Source: an uncultured archaeon (GTDB taxonomy: Archaea; Nanobdellota; Nanobdellia; Woesearchaeales; CAIVOO01). From it: DNA of 14,815 bases. Below the pieces are notes generated by a model, which saw only the letters and a list, made by a program, of their open reading frames with translations, had not been told where the DNA came from and searched no databases. Position 1 is the first letter of the stretch. Every line of letters begins with the position of its first letter. Positions 7,901-14,770 of this stretch are shown piece after piece. Position numbers and translations under genes: made by a program. The stretch spans positions 1-14,815 of the forward strand of contig CAIVOO010000096.1 of assembly GCA_903907555.1 (NCBI GenBank), written 5' to 3'.

Positions 7901-10900
7901 GCTCGGTTATTTCCATTAGCCTTGAAAGTCAGTACCATGTCATTGAAGTTGTAATAGACATCCTTCACAAATGAATCGCTCCAGTATGCATAATTGTTGA
8001 TCTTTCCGAATACGTACAGAAGATTCAATGCTGATACTTTGCCAGCTGAGTTCGCATTCGTCGTGAAGTCAGCTCTCGGAGGAACCTGGTCTATCCTGAT
8101 GAATGAGCAGTTCGGCTGCAGTCCTGCCTTGACCATTGTGTTGCCGCCCTTGTCCTGCGAGAAATAACAGATGTAGCTTGTTGAATTGACTCTCTGCTGT
8201 ATGAGCTTTGACTCCTCGCCTTTCAGGCCTTGAGGCTTTGGAGTGCATGGCCTGTAATCATTGCAGAAATATATTTCGTCGCATCCGAAGTTGAATTCCT
8301 TAGGCACAAGCGTAGGATCATAATCATCAGAGCATCCAAGCTTCATGTCAGCAGTCCTGTACCATCTGTCCAGCATGAATGGAGTCTTTGAGATTCCCAA
8401 ATCTGTGGACTTAGGATCAAGCACATAAGTCTTAGGATATATCTTATCTACTGTAAATATTATTGAGCTTGTCTGTCCAACGATTTTCTGGGTGCTGTTG
8501 TCAGCAGATGTATAATTGCATTTAATCCAGTACCTCTCTACAGGCAGGGAGTGGTCGATGTTAAGCTTTGGAAGCGGCTCTGTATGCCTTTTGCCTCCTG
8601 TTGACGAGAATCTTATCATTGAATCAAAGCTTATTCCCTTTGAATTCGATTCTGTGGTTTTTGCCTTGACATATCTGCATTCTGCATTTTCAACAGTTTC
8701 AACAGAAAGTTCCACATTGTCATCATGATTAATTATCCCAATCGGCTGAGGATTGAACATAAAGCCGTCAGAATCTGTCAGTATGTATGCAGAGCCTGAT
8801 TTAAAGTTTCCAACATCATCCTTGCATGTGTAATTGTAGATGTACAAGCCATCAGCTATCTTTCCGCCTTTTGCGTATTTCTTTATTACTTTGTATTCGC
8901 CCAAATCATTGACTTCTATAGGAGTAGAATATTCAAGCTCATTTCCTTCTGGAGCCACTGCTGCCTTCTTGAATGTGTTGTTCTCCCCAATCATCTGCGT
9001 GAGCTTTGCAGAGCATCTTATCTGCTCATTGCTTTGGAGCATAACAAAAAGATTCTTGTTTGGGTCAACAGTGTAATTTAGCTTTATCTCCGGCGGGGTG
9101 TTGTCTATTTCGACGTCAAAGCTCTTGACTTCTTCCAAATTGTTTGCATCGTCAGCACCATAATAGTATACTGTATACTCTCCGTCGCTCCTGTTCTCAT
9201 TCTTTGTTGCCAAGTCGTCGCGCAGCCTGTTCATGTCAGTCTTTAGGGCTGTTGTTCTCGCATCAATGTATGGATAAACGAATGGTTCGCCTTTCTTCAC
9301 AATGCTGAAGTAGACTGTTGGCTGCACAGGGCTGTATGATTTCGCAAGATCAAACGGCGCTGGCGTTATATTATCATCATAAAGTTTTATCGGAAGATCT
9401 ATCTGGCTAAGCTTGCCTGAATAGTTGTACACAACCGTGACTGGAGCGAGCATGTCCTTTCCGCAGTCAGAATACCAGAAGTCCCCGCAGTCCTCCTCTC
9501 CGTCGCCATTGGCATCCTTGAAGCATTTTCTCTGCCCGAAGTCTACATTTCTCTTGTCATCCCACTTGCACAATCCCAAGCTTCCCCAGTCATTGCTTCT
9601 CTGCAATATCTTGTTTGTTGTTCCATCCCTCTTTCCTGTTGACACGTTGAAAGTAACTTCAACATTGACAGGAGTGTTTCCGCAGTCTTCCTTTGAGTTG
9701 TATATCCCGCAGGTGAAGTCTGGCTTGTTCCTGCAGGCTTTTGATGCATCAACATCATTCTGCTTTGAGTAATAGCAATTTCCTTTGCCTGCATAAAGCT
9801 TGCAGTTCTCCCCGCTGATTTGCGATGCAGGGGAGTATTCATTTGTTTCAAGGAAATCAGAAGTTGCATAGTTTGAAGCAGGGCATCCGCTAAGCAGGTC
9901 ATTGTATTTCCTGTTTGCAGAATAGTCGCTGCAGACATTGCAGTTCTGCTGGGTTTCATTTTTTGGAATGCATACCCCGATTCCTAAATCTGCGTATTTT
10001 GGAGAATCCTCCCATAAGCATTGCTGCTCCTTGAAGCACTTGTTTTGTGCGCAGGCAGCTTGAGAAAGATAATCATAACAGGACTTTATCGCGCTGCAGT
10101 CAAGATATTCGTCAGGAACCTGTGCAGTGTAATCTTTATAGCATAAATCGATTGCTTCGCATGCAGAAGTTCCCTGGCTGAACTCTTTGTAATATTCAAC
10201 CTTCCCCTGATAGCCGAACAATCCGAACACGGAGTTGCATTGTATCCTGCAGCTTGCCCTTATGTCATAATATTCTATCTTTTCTGCGTCGACATTCCTG
10301 CACTTAAGCTTGCAGCCTGCATTCTCGCTTGCGCTGAAAGCAGTAACATAATCTGTGCTCTTGCATATTTCAGGATCATTGTAAGAGCTGTATTCGAGTG
10401 ATTTCGGTATGCGCTTTATTGTGTTGTTGCCATCGCATTCATAGCCGTATTTCCTGTCGGCAGAGATGTAATCTTTTGATAAAGGATCCTTTACAGGCAT
10501 ATCCTTTTCATCTGTGGCTCCTTCTGAACAGAACTGGGATTTAGAGTGCAAGCACCATTTGTCGCCAATCTTGGTGCAGTTGACTGTCGAGTCGAACTTT
10601 GTTCCGAAACCAAACTGGCTTGTCAGCATAAAGCATATTTTCTTGCCTGAATCGCTGTCTGAAACTGAGAAGTTGACAGCTGTTGATGGATAAGTTTTTT
10701 TATCCTGAAGCCCTGTGAGCTTCGGGCTGAAATCAGCAGGCTTGCAAGTGCCGTTTCCTTGCGCGAAACAAACCTGCAGGACAGTGTCTGTTGGCTGGCA
10801 TTTGACTGTATAATCTATAAAAAACATAGGAGTTCCTGTGATAGCAGAAATGCTTTCAATAATAGGAGCCTCGCCGTTAGTGCAGTTCGACGGGAGAAGC

Positions 10901-12678
10901 GTGAAATCCTTGTGCACTACACCTGCAGAATCAGCAGTGGCTGATGAAATCTCCTGAGGAGGATAAACTATTTCGAAATCTTGATGATCATTAGCAGTTA
11001 TCCTTACTGTGTACTTGCTTTCAGGTATTCCTTTCACATCGTAAGGATCAAAAATCTGGATTGGCTGGACAATCTGCTCTCCTGAAACAACATCAGTCAG
11101 TATAGCTATGACATTTGAAAGCTCGATATTCGCTGCAGAGCTTATCTTGCCGTGCATTGTGAATGTTGGAGCAAGCTCCATAGTGAGAGGCTCGCTGGAA
11201 TCATCAGACCATTTCTTGGAAATGATTACTGGCTTGAATCCCCTCTTTGTTGCGACATACCTGTATTCCTCATTCTGGAGAACTGTTATTGAAGCATTCC
11301 TTCCAGTGCCTGATGTATTCTTTGTTTCAACAAGCCCGTCGTCGGAAACTCTGTAAACAGAAACTGTTATCGGGTCAGGAACCTCAAATTCAGAACGGGC
11401 ATTGTAGAAATTAATTTTTATCTGCTTGCCGGCAGTCTGCGGAGCAAGCTGGAAATTAGCTGTTGGATTAAAATCAAATTCATCAATAGAAACATTCTGC
11501 GTTTGCTTGAGATAGCCGGAAAGCCATGCAGTTGCGACATAAGTTCCGTTGGGAACTTTGTCAATCTTGTACATTCCAGTCATGTCAGTGTATGCGAAAA
11601 GATTCGAAGGCTCAAGGCTGACCATGGCCATAGGAAGCAGTTTTCCAGTATCGTCGGTAACTGTTCCTGAAACAGTTCCTAGCTGCACAACAGCTCCTGG
11701 CTTCAGGTTGAATGTTTTTTTAGTAACGCCTACACCAATAAAAACAGAAGGTTCTTGAGTATTGGTTTCATCATATCCATAAGTGAATGTTCCGGCAGGA
11801 TTTTTGTAATAAACTTTGATTTTATAATTCCCTATCGGTACAGCTGGGAAAATCGCCTTGCCAGATGCATCAGTTGCCCACTTATCAATAGAACTTGCAG
11901 AACTTATTTCAACAACAGCATTCTCAAAAGGATTAGTTCCTGACAAAACAGTAACTTCAAGCCTTCCTAATTTAAGCTGGTCGAGAGTAATCACAACACG
12001 TTCAGAGTCAGCTTGAGGAACATCAACCTGCGCGTTTCCAGATGTATAATCTTCTTTAGTAGCATAAATAGTATATTGCCCATCAGGCATATTGTTAAGA
12101 GTGAAAGCTCCGTCAGAACCTGACAAAGCAGAACTGCTTGCTCCTGTTACAGTAGCTCCTGCAATTCCCTGTCCGCTTCTGTCGCGAACATAGCCTAAAA
12201 CCTTGAATCCTCCTGCAGGACCATTCACGTCACAAGAAGTTAATGAGAATGTTCCTCCGTCTGCAACGCAGGAAGCGTTATCCGCCGCAAGCATAGAAAC
12301 ATTCGCATAACCAAGATAACAGCAGCCCCTAGCGCACTGCGGAGGAGTTGTTGATTTCATTGCCCAGCCGGCTGGCGACTGGTCAGCGCAAAGCTTTGTA
12401 GAATACATCCCGCTGCCAGAAACATATTCGCAATTATCAAAGCAGACAGGCCTGTTGTCGCCTTCAGGATAGCAACCTATTGCTGAACCGCAGCTTTGTT
12501 CAAAGTAATAAGGGCAGTTATTGACATCCATGCCTGCGCAGCAGTCAATCTGGGTTAGAGCATCACTGCATATATAAGCAGGAAGCGCAGGATTGACGCA
12601 GCAGCCAGCACTGACATCCAAAGCAAACAACAAAAACAGAACTATTGATAGACCTAAAATCAGCTCTTTTTTACTCAT
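4921..12678 (-). CDS. Giant secreted multidomain protein: Cys-rich, carboxypeptidase-regulatory-like, LamG-like and Ig-like domains (2,585 aa)
   Basis: A signal peptide (about 1-24, ending DVSAG) leads a cysteine-rich domain (about 25-150). Four beta-sandwich units follow, of the carboxypeptidase regulatory-like type with G-V-DxxG-Y-V patterns (about 155-221, 238-300, 331-400, 505-570). A long cysteine-rich section (about 705-1075) contains a DANGDGEEDCG calcium-loop-like motif. Ig-like domains start near 1193 and include an ECRYVK...IKC unit near 1333, as in the 1,018-aa protein. A LamG/concanavalin-like jelly roll (about 1535-1690) is followed by more Ig-like domains with D.TAP/TPP linkers (about 1978, 2086, 2216, 2316, 2438) and a C-terminal cysteine-rich, probably helical domain (about 2450-2570). 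There is no C-terminal membrane helix, so retention may need a partner. GAGG (12687-12690) lies 8 nt before ATG 12678; GTG 12681 is an equally possible start. Adhesion or host contact is an inference. Confidence 0.9.
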   Translation of the reverse strand: MSKKELILGLSIVLFLLFALDVSAGCCVNPALPAYICSDALTQIDCCAGMDVNNCPYYFEQSCGSAIGCYPEGDNRPVCFDNCEYVSGSGMYSTKLCADQSPAGWAMKSTTPPQCARGCCYLGYANVSMLAADNASCVADGGTFSLTSCDVNGPAGGFKVLGYVRDRSGQGIAGATVTGASSSALSGSDGAFTLNNMPDGQYTIYATKEDYTSGNAQVDVPQADSERVVITLDQLKLGRLEVTVLSGTNPFENAVVEISSASSIDKWATDASGKAIFPAVPIGNYKIKVYYKNPAGTFTYGYDETNTQEPSVFIGVGVTKKTFNLKPGAVVQLGTVSGTVTDDTGKLLPMAMVSLEPSNLFAYTDMTGMYKIDKVPNGTYVATAWLSGYLKQTQNVSIDEFDFNPTANFQLAPQTAGKQIKINFYNARSEFEVPDPITVSVYRVSDDGLVETKNTSGTGRNASITVLQNEEYRYVATKRGFKPVIISKKWSDDSSEPLTMELAPTFTMHGKISSAANIELSNVIAILTDVVSGEQIVQPIQIFDPYDVKGIPESKYTVRITANDHQDFEIVYPPQEISSATADSAGVVHKDFTLLPSNCTNGEAPIIESISAITGTPMFFIDYTVKCQPTDTVLQVCFAQGNGTCKPADFSPKLTGLQDKKTYPSTAVNFSVSDSDSGKKICFMLTSQFGFGTKFDSTVNCTKIGDKWCLHSKSQFCSEGATDEKDMPVKDPLSKDYISADRKYGYECDGNNTIKRIPKSLEYSSYNDPEICKSTDYVTAFSASENAGCKLKCRNVDAEKIEYYDIRASCRIQCNSVFGLFGYQGKVEYYKEFSQGTSACEAIDLCYKDYTAQVPDEYLDCSAIKSCYDYLSQAACAQNKCFKEQQCLWEDSPKYADLGIGVCIPKNETQQNCNVCSDYSANRKYNDLLSGCPASNYATSDFLETNEYSPASQISGENCKLYAGKGNCYYSKQNDVDASKACRNKPDFTCGIYNSKEDCGNTPVNVEVTFNVSTGKRDGTTNKILQRSNDWGSLGLCKWDDKRNVDFGQRKCFKDANGDGEEDCGDFWYSDCGKDMLAPVTVVYNYSGKLSQIDLPIKLYDDNITPAPFDLAKSYSPVQPTVYFSIVKKGEPFVYPYIDARTTALKTDMNRLRDDLATKNENRSDGEYTVYYYGADDANNLEEVKSFDVEIDNTPPEIKLNYTVDPNKNLFVMLQSNEQIRCSAKLTQMIGENNTFKKAAVAPEGNELEYSTPIEVNDLGEYKVIKKYAKGGKIADGLYIYNYTCKDDVGNFKSGSAYILTDSDGFMFNPQPIGIINHDDNVELSVETVENAECRYVKAKTTESNSKGISFDSMIRFSSTGGKRHTEPLPKLNIDHSLPVERYWIKCNYTSADNSTQKIVGQTSSIIFTVDKIYPKTYVLDPKSTDLGISKTPFMLDRWYRTADMKLGCSDDYDPTLVPKEFNFGCDEIYFCNDYRPCTPKPQGLKGEESKLIQQRVNSTSYICYFSQDKGGNTMVKAGLQPNCSFIRIDQVPPRADFTTNANSAGKVSALNLLYVFGKINNYAYWSDSFVKDVYYNFNDMVLTFKANGNNRATVKFNIGNSYYSAYIFSGPDENQIILYKELQAVTNPITIDKADGYVDVKITTKKSGNAENIEIQVGGKTLSYTDTVNPQYSGGISFEGDIKEIGVMDNSLSSPLDSVSIYIDDQIYTTLNSANFSIPVDLGFALANKTRIPGNTPFKISVVATDQAGNSHKVDKTIILDDAGPEAPILEPKLEEYSADNLPYKALGYPLKFRSGMFYTNDINLTISGYTKEPGNTLVFWTGRSAKLSVENSRYTEEYATMKDYKFTTLQDQVKGDTSIFVSSNIVSYPLVSQGNYIKFSSHDRTSYGNYKKFYQIKNVQYDGVKTKIELETPLEQDVKQNEGLVFYDKMTYSDKFVHNLKLREGNNFFYVQSVDDLGNLGKAIPSVPTNIYLDVAAPAFFAGTEYPANGSFIPFLVYPISFSFFDRGSGVSFWNFTIDGGVVPDTYKPTEQVVSSDARTGINETKYTMSFDPGQLGQGMHNLALTARDLAGNSFSYSWWFKIDNSAPGPFDVTYIDNEKKLYNASGDVLKDPTSGNYPLKYVSAMPSKFTIAYLDNLATIEFMSGKIVKNLQQVATVTCLPSPMSGNKNTFNCTVSGNLGAFEGDYTVEIQAAKVLTNNRRVTSSETFKFVYDTTAPNVNLTEYVDIANGDYDLPIEMLINNEAHGVFATINITGASGNTNTFIELTSDPQKQSKYSGALLSDFIPQLEDDYDVTITVSDYAGNTEVINKKLTIDKTPPTLGQLNVTTEPKYVYADTGDIVVRGNELKLSATGASPDIDFVAVARTADQPPLVVSDKCKSPAETNCITGTGSLNIDLTKLISGEDASKKRIALTLTFAVFDKAMNDMIFTKTFILDMAPPVVQTICIGPQCTSALPSQPKVTKIVDAIKSCTGPEDVQCYTEMIEQSCKDVKDQPPEMSGNLKPICYTSRIWKIASATKNPDIVYLCSNAGKYLADNCRWGVAVATKIVGVCSDIENNDTRRYCTEGKITPPDLSNYVNLTI

Positions 12679-12686
12679 CACATCCG

Positions 12687-12690
12687 CCTC
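12687..12690 (-). promoter_or_regulatory. Ribosome binding site of the 2,585-aa gene
   Basis: Minus-strand AAAAAGAGGCGGATGTGATG. The GAGG lies 5 nt from the GTG (12681) and 8 nt from the ATG (12678), so it does not decide between the two adjacent starts. Confidence 0.7.
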
Positions 12691-12740
12691 TTTTTCTCGT
12701 TTAGAGTATATTATTATAATAAAAGGTTTTAAAGCTAGTT

Positions 12741-12756
12741 TATTTATAAATGTTTT
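12741..12756 (-). promoter_or_regulatory. TATA-box promoter of the surface-protein operon
   Basis: The minus strand reads GCAAAACATTTATAAATA, nearly identical to the tRNA promoter here (GCAAAAGATTTATAAATG). A TATA box centred near 12745 predicts a start near 12719, giving a leader of about 40 nt that contains the GAGG. Another AT-rich box (minus TATATAAATA, near 12786-12797) lies further upstream and is a weaker alternative. Confidence 0.6.
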
Positions 12757-12849
12757 GCTAGAAAAAAGGCAGCAAAGTAGAATATATTATTTATATACCT
12801 AATTTAAAGAGAAAATGCTTGTTTTTGTTAGAGGAGGGAATTCAAAGCA

Positions 12850-12875
12850 ATAGTAATACAAGAAAAATTAATTGA
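12850..12875 (-). terminator. T-rich stretch after the EamA gene, possible terminator
   Basis: Directly after the TAA stop the minus strand reads AATCAATTAATTTTTCTTG. Archaeal termination often uses T-rich tracts without a hairpin. The tract is short and no stem precedes it. The operon promoter follows on the same strand, so some termination here would make sense. Confidence 0.3.
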
Positions 12876-13763
12876 TTATTTGTGGCTTTTTATAACTAGA
12901 TAATTTGCAATAAGAATCAATATGCCTCCTAGGATTAAATTAATAGTCATGGCTTGTTTCAAAAAGATAACTGATAATATAGCAGCAACAACCGGCTCTA
13001 AGAGCAATATGACTCCCCCGCTAACAGTTGGGACTTTCTTCATACCTACAAAATAGAACATATGATTTAGTAAGATGGCAAATATTGCATAAATTGCAAG
13101 ATAAACATAAATTTTCGCAGACCAAATAAGAGAAAGGCTAGTTAAAGCAGGATTTTTAGTAAAAATGAGAAGTAAAGGCAGGATTAAAAGCATAAAAATC
13201 ATTGAGATGGTAGTTTCAGTAAATTTAATGGAGATTGGATGATTATTCTTTTTACTTGTAAAACTTCCTAAAACAACCCAACCTGATAATGTTAATCCCC
13301 CAGCTAGAGCAATAAGAACTCCTGTAAGACTTCTTATCCCCGTTACACCAAAAGGATTTACTAAAACAACAACCCCTATAAAGACAAGGAAACAAGCGAA
13401 AATACTCCTTTTATTGATATCTTCTTTAAAGAATATTTTACTTATCAGAAGTGTCCACAAGGGTTGGGTATATAATAATAAAACAACCATTGCTACAGGC
13501 ACACCCAATATTAAGGCAGCATATTGCGCAAGTATAGTGAGCCCAGAAGCAACACCATAAAGTATCCAGATAAGCGGATTCCCTTTAGGCCTATACTTTT
13601 TGCTGTAAATTATGAACGGCAAAAGAAGAATGGCAACCATAAGATAAGGAATAATTGAAATCTCATAAACAGATAATCCTAAATTAATGAAAATCTGCCC
13701 ACCAAAAACGAGAAAACCAGAAAGTATGCCACAGAGCGCAACATAAATATAACTCTTTTCCAT
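12876..13763 (-). CDS. EamA/DMT-superfamily transporter (295 aa)
   Basis: This is an integral membrane protein of the drug/metabolite transporter superfamily, with about ten hydrophobic helices in two homologous five-helix EamA halves (roughly 5-140 and 150-292). Family hallmarks are LLLYTQPLWTLLISKIFFKE at the end of the first half, followed by a helix ending FIGVVVLVNP, and the equivalent LLLEPVVAAILSVIFLKQ near the C-terminus. The length is normal for the family. The substrate cannot be told from sequence; members export amino acids, metabolites or drugs. Only a TATA-like TTAAAAAG about 25 nt before the ATG is seen and no ribosome binding site, so the mRNA may be leaderless. It is transcribed in the same direction as the surface-protein operon but separated from it by that operon's own promoter, and its base composition is more AT-rich. 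Confidence 0.92.
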   Translation of the reverse strand: MEKSYIYVALCGILSGFLVFGGQIFINLGLSVYEISIIPYLMVAILLLPFIIYSKKYRPKGNPLIWILYGVASGLTILAQYAALILGVPVAMVVLLLYTQPLWTLLISKIFFKEDINKRSIFACFLVFIGVVVLVNPFGVTGIRSLTGVLIALAGGLTLSGWVVLGSFTSKKNNHPISIKFTETTISMIFMLLILPLLLIFTKNPALTSLSLIWSAKIYVYLAIYAIFAILLNHMFYFVGMKKVPTVSGGVILLLEPVVAAILSVIFLKQAMTINLILGGILILIANYLVIKSHK

Positions 13764-13781
13764 AACTTTGTTAAGCTCTGA

Positions 13782-13793
13782 TGCTTTTTAACC
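13782..13793 (-). promoter_or_regulatory. Candidate TATA element of the EamA gene
   Basis: The minus strand reads GGTTAAAAAGCAT, centred about 25 nt before ATG 13763, which fits a leaderless transcript. It is a weaker match than the ATTTATAAAT boxes elsewhere in the window. Confidence 0.35.
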
Positions 13794-13852
13794 CTTTCTA
13801 AATAATCCAATATTTATTCGTTAGAATAATCTACAAATAAATTATAATCTAA

Positions 13853-13965
13853 TGAGCCCGCCGTGATTTGAACACGGGACCTCACGATTTCTCTCACTGG
13901 CGTTCGGAACATTGTCCAAGGCCAATGTATCAGTCGTGCGCTCCACCAGACTAAGCTACGGGCTC
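13853..13965 (-). tRNA. tRNA-Ile (anticodon GAT) with a 39-nt intron
   Basis: On the minus strand the acceptor stem GAGCCCG pairs with CGGGCTC and the discriminator is A (13853). The D stem is GCTT/GAGC with a GG-containing loop, the anticodon stem CACGA/TCGTG, and the T arm CCGTG-TTCAAAT-CACGG with a 5-nt variable loop. The anticodon loop is interrupted: CTGATA at 13933-13928 is followed by 39 extra bases, and A 13888 completes a 7-nt loop CTGATAA with anticodon GAT. The mature tRNA is 74 nt, and CCA is not encoded. This intron position (37/38) is the canonical archaeal one. GAT reads the isoleucine codons ATC and ATT. Confidence 0.95.
13889..13927 (-). other. tRNA-Ile intron
   Basis: Excising these 39 nt restores a 7-nt anticodon loop; a shift of one base gives the same product. 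CATTGGC at the intron 5' end (13927-13921) pairs with GCCAGTG (13901-13895), a 7-bp helix starting at the 5' splice site. On the 3' side AGAGAA is left unpaired before the splice site. I could not draw the strict bulge-4bp-bulge motif. Confidence 0.85.
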
Positions 13966-13989
13966 GATATTGAAGGAATCTAAGAGTTT

Positions 13990-14006
13990 CATTTATAAAT
14001 CTTTTG
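13990..14006 (-). promoter_or_regulatory. TATA-box promoter of tRNA-Ile
   Basis: The minus strand reads GCAAAAGATTTATAAATG, with the TATA box centred about 30 nt before the mature tRNA 5' end. The purine-rich GCAAAAGA would be the TFB recognition element. It is divergent from the phosphoesterase promoter 40 bases away. Confidence 0.75.
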
Positions 14007-14029
14007 CAAGGATATTTGGTTTCTGAGAG

Positions 14030-14045
14030 AAAGAATTTATAAATA
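14030..14045 (+). promoter_or_regulatory. TATA-box promoter of the phosphoesterase gene, leaderless mRNA
   Basis: AAAGAATTTATAAATA has its TATA box centred about 26 nt before ATG 14066, so transcription should start at or next to the start codon. No Shine-Dalgarno sequence lies before the ATG, which agrees with a leaderless transcript. Confidence 0.7.
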
Positions 14046-14065
14046 ATAATAGAATATAAAGCGAT

Positions 14066-14770
14066 ATGAAAATACAGATAGCATCTGATTTGCACTTGGA
14101 ATTTCCTGAAAACAAGAATTGGTTGAATAAAAATCCCATAAAACCTGTTGGTGATGTGTTAATCTTGGCAGGGGATACTGTTGTCAATAGGTATAAGGAC
14201 AAGGCAAAGAAATTCTTTGATTATATCCATAAAAATTTCAAACAAATAATATCCATACCTGGAAATCATGAATTTTATCTAGGGGAAATCTCTTATGCTT
14301 ATCCAGATTATTCTAAAAAAATCAGCGAAAATCATATTTTCTTGAATAACAAAGCAGCGATAATCGATAATGTGAAATTCATATGCAGCACCCTGTGGTC
14401 GCATGTTCCTGAAAAGGAAGCAATAGTTATAGAAAATAGCATGAATGATTATAGAGTCATATACCGTAAATTAGATTATGAAAAATTAGTGATAGATACA
14501 GGAATAACAAACAAATTCAACAAGCAGTCAATCGATTTCATAAAAGCTGAGCTAAAAAAAGATTTTGATGGAAAAATTGTGGTAGTTACGCATCATATGC
14601 CCAGCCGCAAATGCCTGGATGAAGATAAAAAATACAATTTGCTGAATTCTGCTTATGCGAATGACTTGGACGAGCTTATCAAAGAAAATACCCAGGTCCT
14701 CTTCTGCCAGAGGTTTATTGATCTTTTGCCATACCTTAAAACCATTATTAAAAGTCGAAAATATAGCTAA
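14066..14770 (+). CDS. Calcineurin-like metallophosphoesterase, C-terminus lost at a junction
   Basis: The protein shows metallophosphoesterase motifs in order: SDLHLE (D8, H10), LAGDTV (D37), PGNHEFY (N67, H68) and VVTHHMPS (H176, H177). These are metal ligands of the two-metal site that hydrolyses phosphate esters; the substrate is unknown. After AYANDLDELIKENTQV (to residue 211) family members continue into a GHxH motif that supplies the last metal ligands. Here the reading changes to LFCQRFIDLLPYLK and stops at 234, so the GHxH motif and the family C-terminus are missing. The bases after about 14696 instead encode a prepilin on the opposite strand. The authentic gene probably continues elsewhere. 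As it stands the product would lack a ligand motif and is unlikely to be active. The start is supported by a TATA box 26 nt upstream. Confidence 0.85.
   Translation: MKIQIASDLHLEFPENKNWLNKNPIKPVGDVLILAGDTVVNRYKDKAKKFFDYIHKNFKQIISIPGNHEFYLGEISYAYPDYSKKISENHIFLNNKAAIIDNVKFICSTLWSHVPEKEAIVIENSMNDYRVIYRKLDYEKLVIDTGITNKFNKQSIDFIKAELKKDFDGKIVVVTHHMPSRKCLDEDKKYNLLNSAYANDLDELIKENTQVLFCQRFIDLLPYLKTIIKSRKYS

Noticed and set aside
12600..12681. Lipoprotein signal on the giant protein (SAGCC at the end of the signal peptide)
   Set aside because: The position three residues before the cysteine is S, not the usual L, V or I. The many following cysteines fit a disulfide-rich domain better.
12814..12852. 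12-codon plus-strand reading frame (MLVFVRGGNSKQ) about 24 nt after a TATA-like box
   Set aside because: It is too short, the region is AT-rich enough for such a frame by chance, and there is no further support.
13814..14202. Minus-strand frames covering the tRNA and the start of the phosphoesterase
   Set aside because: They read through the tRNA gene and two promoters, and their products show no domain pattern.
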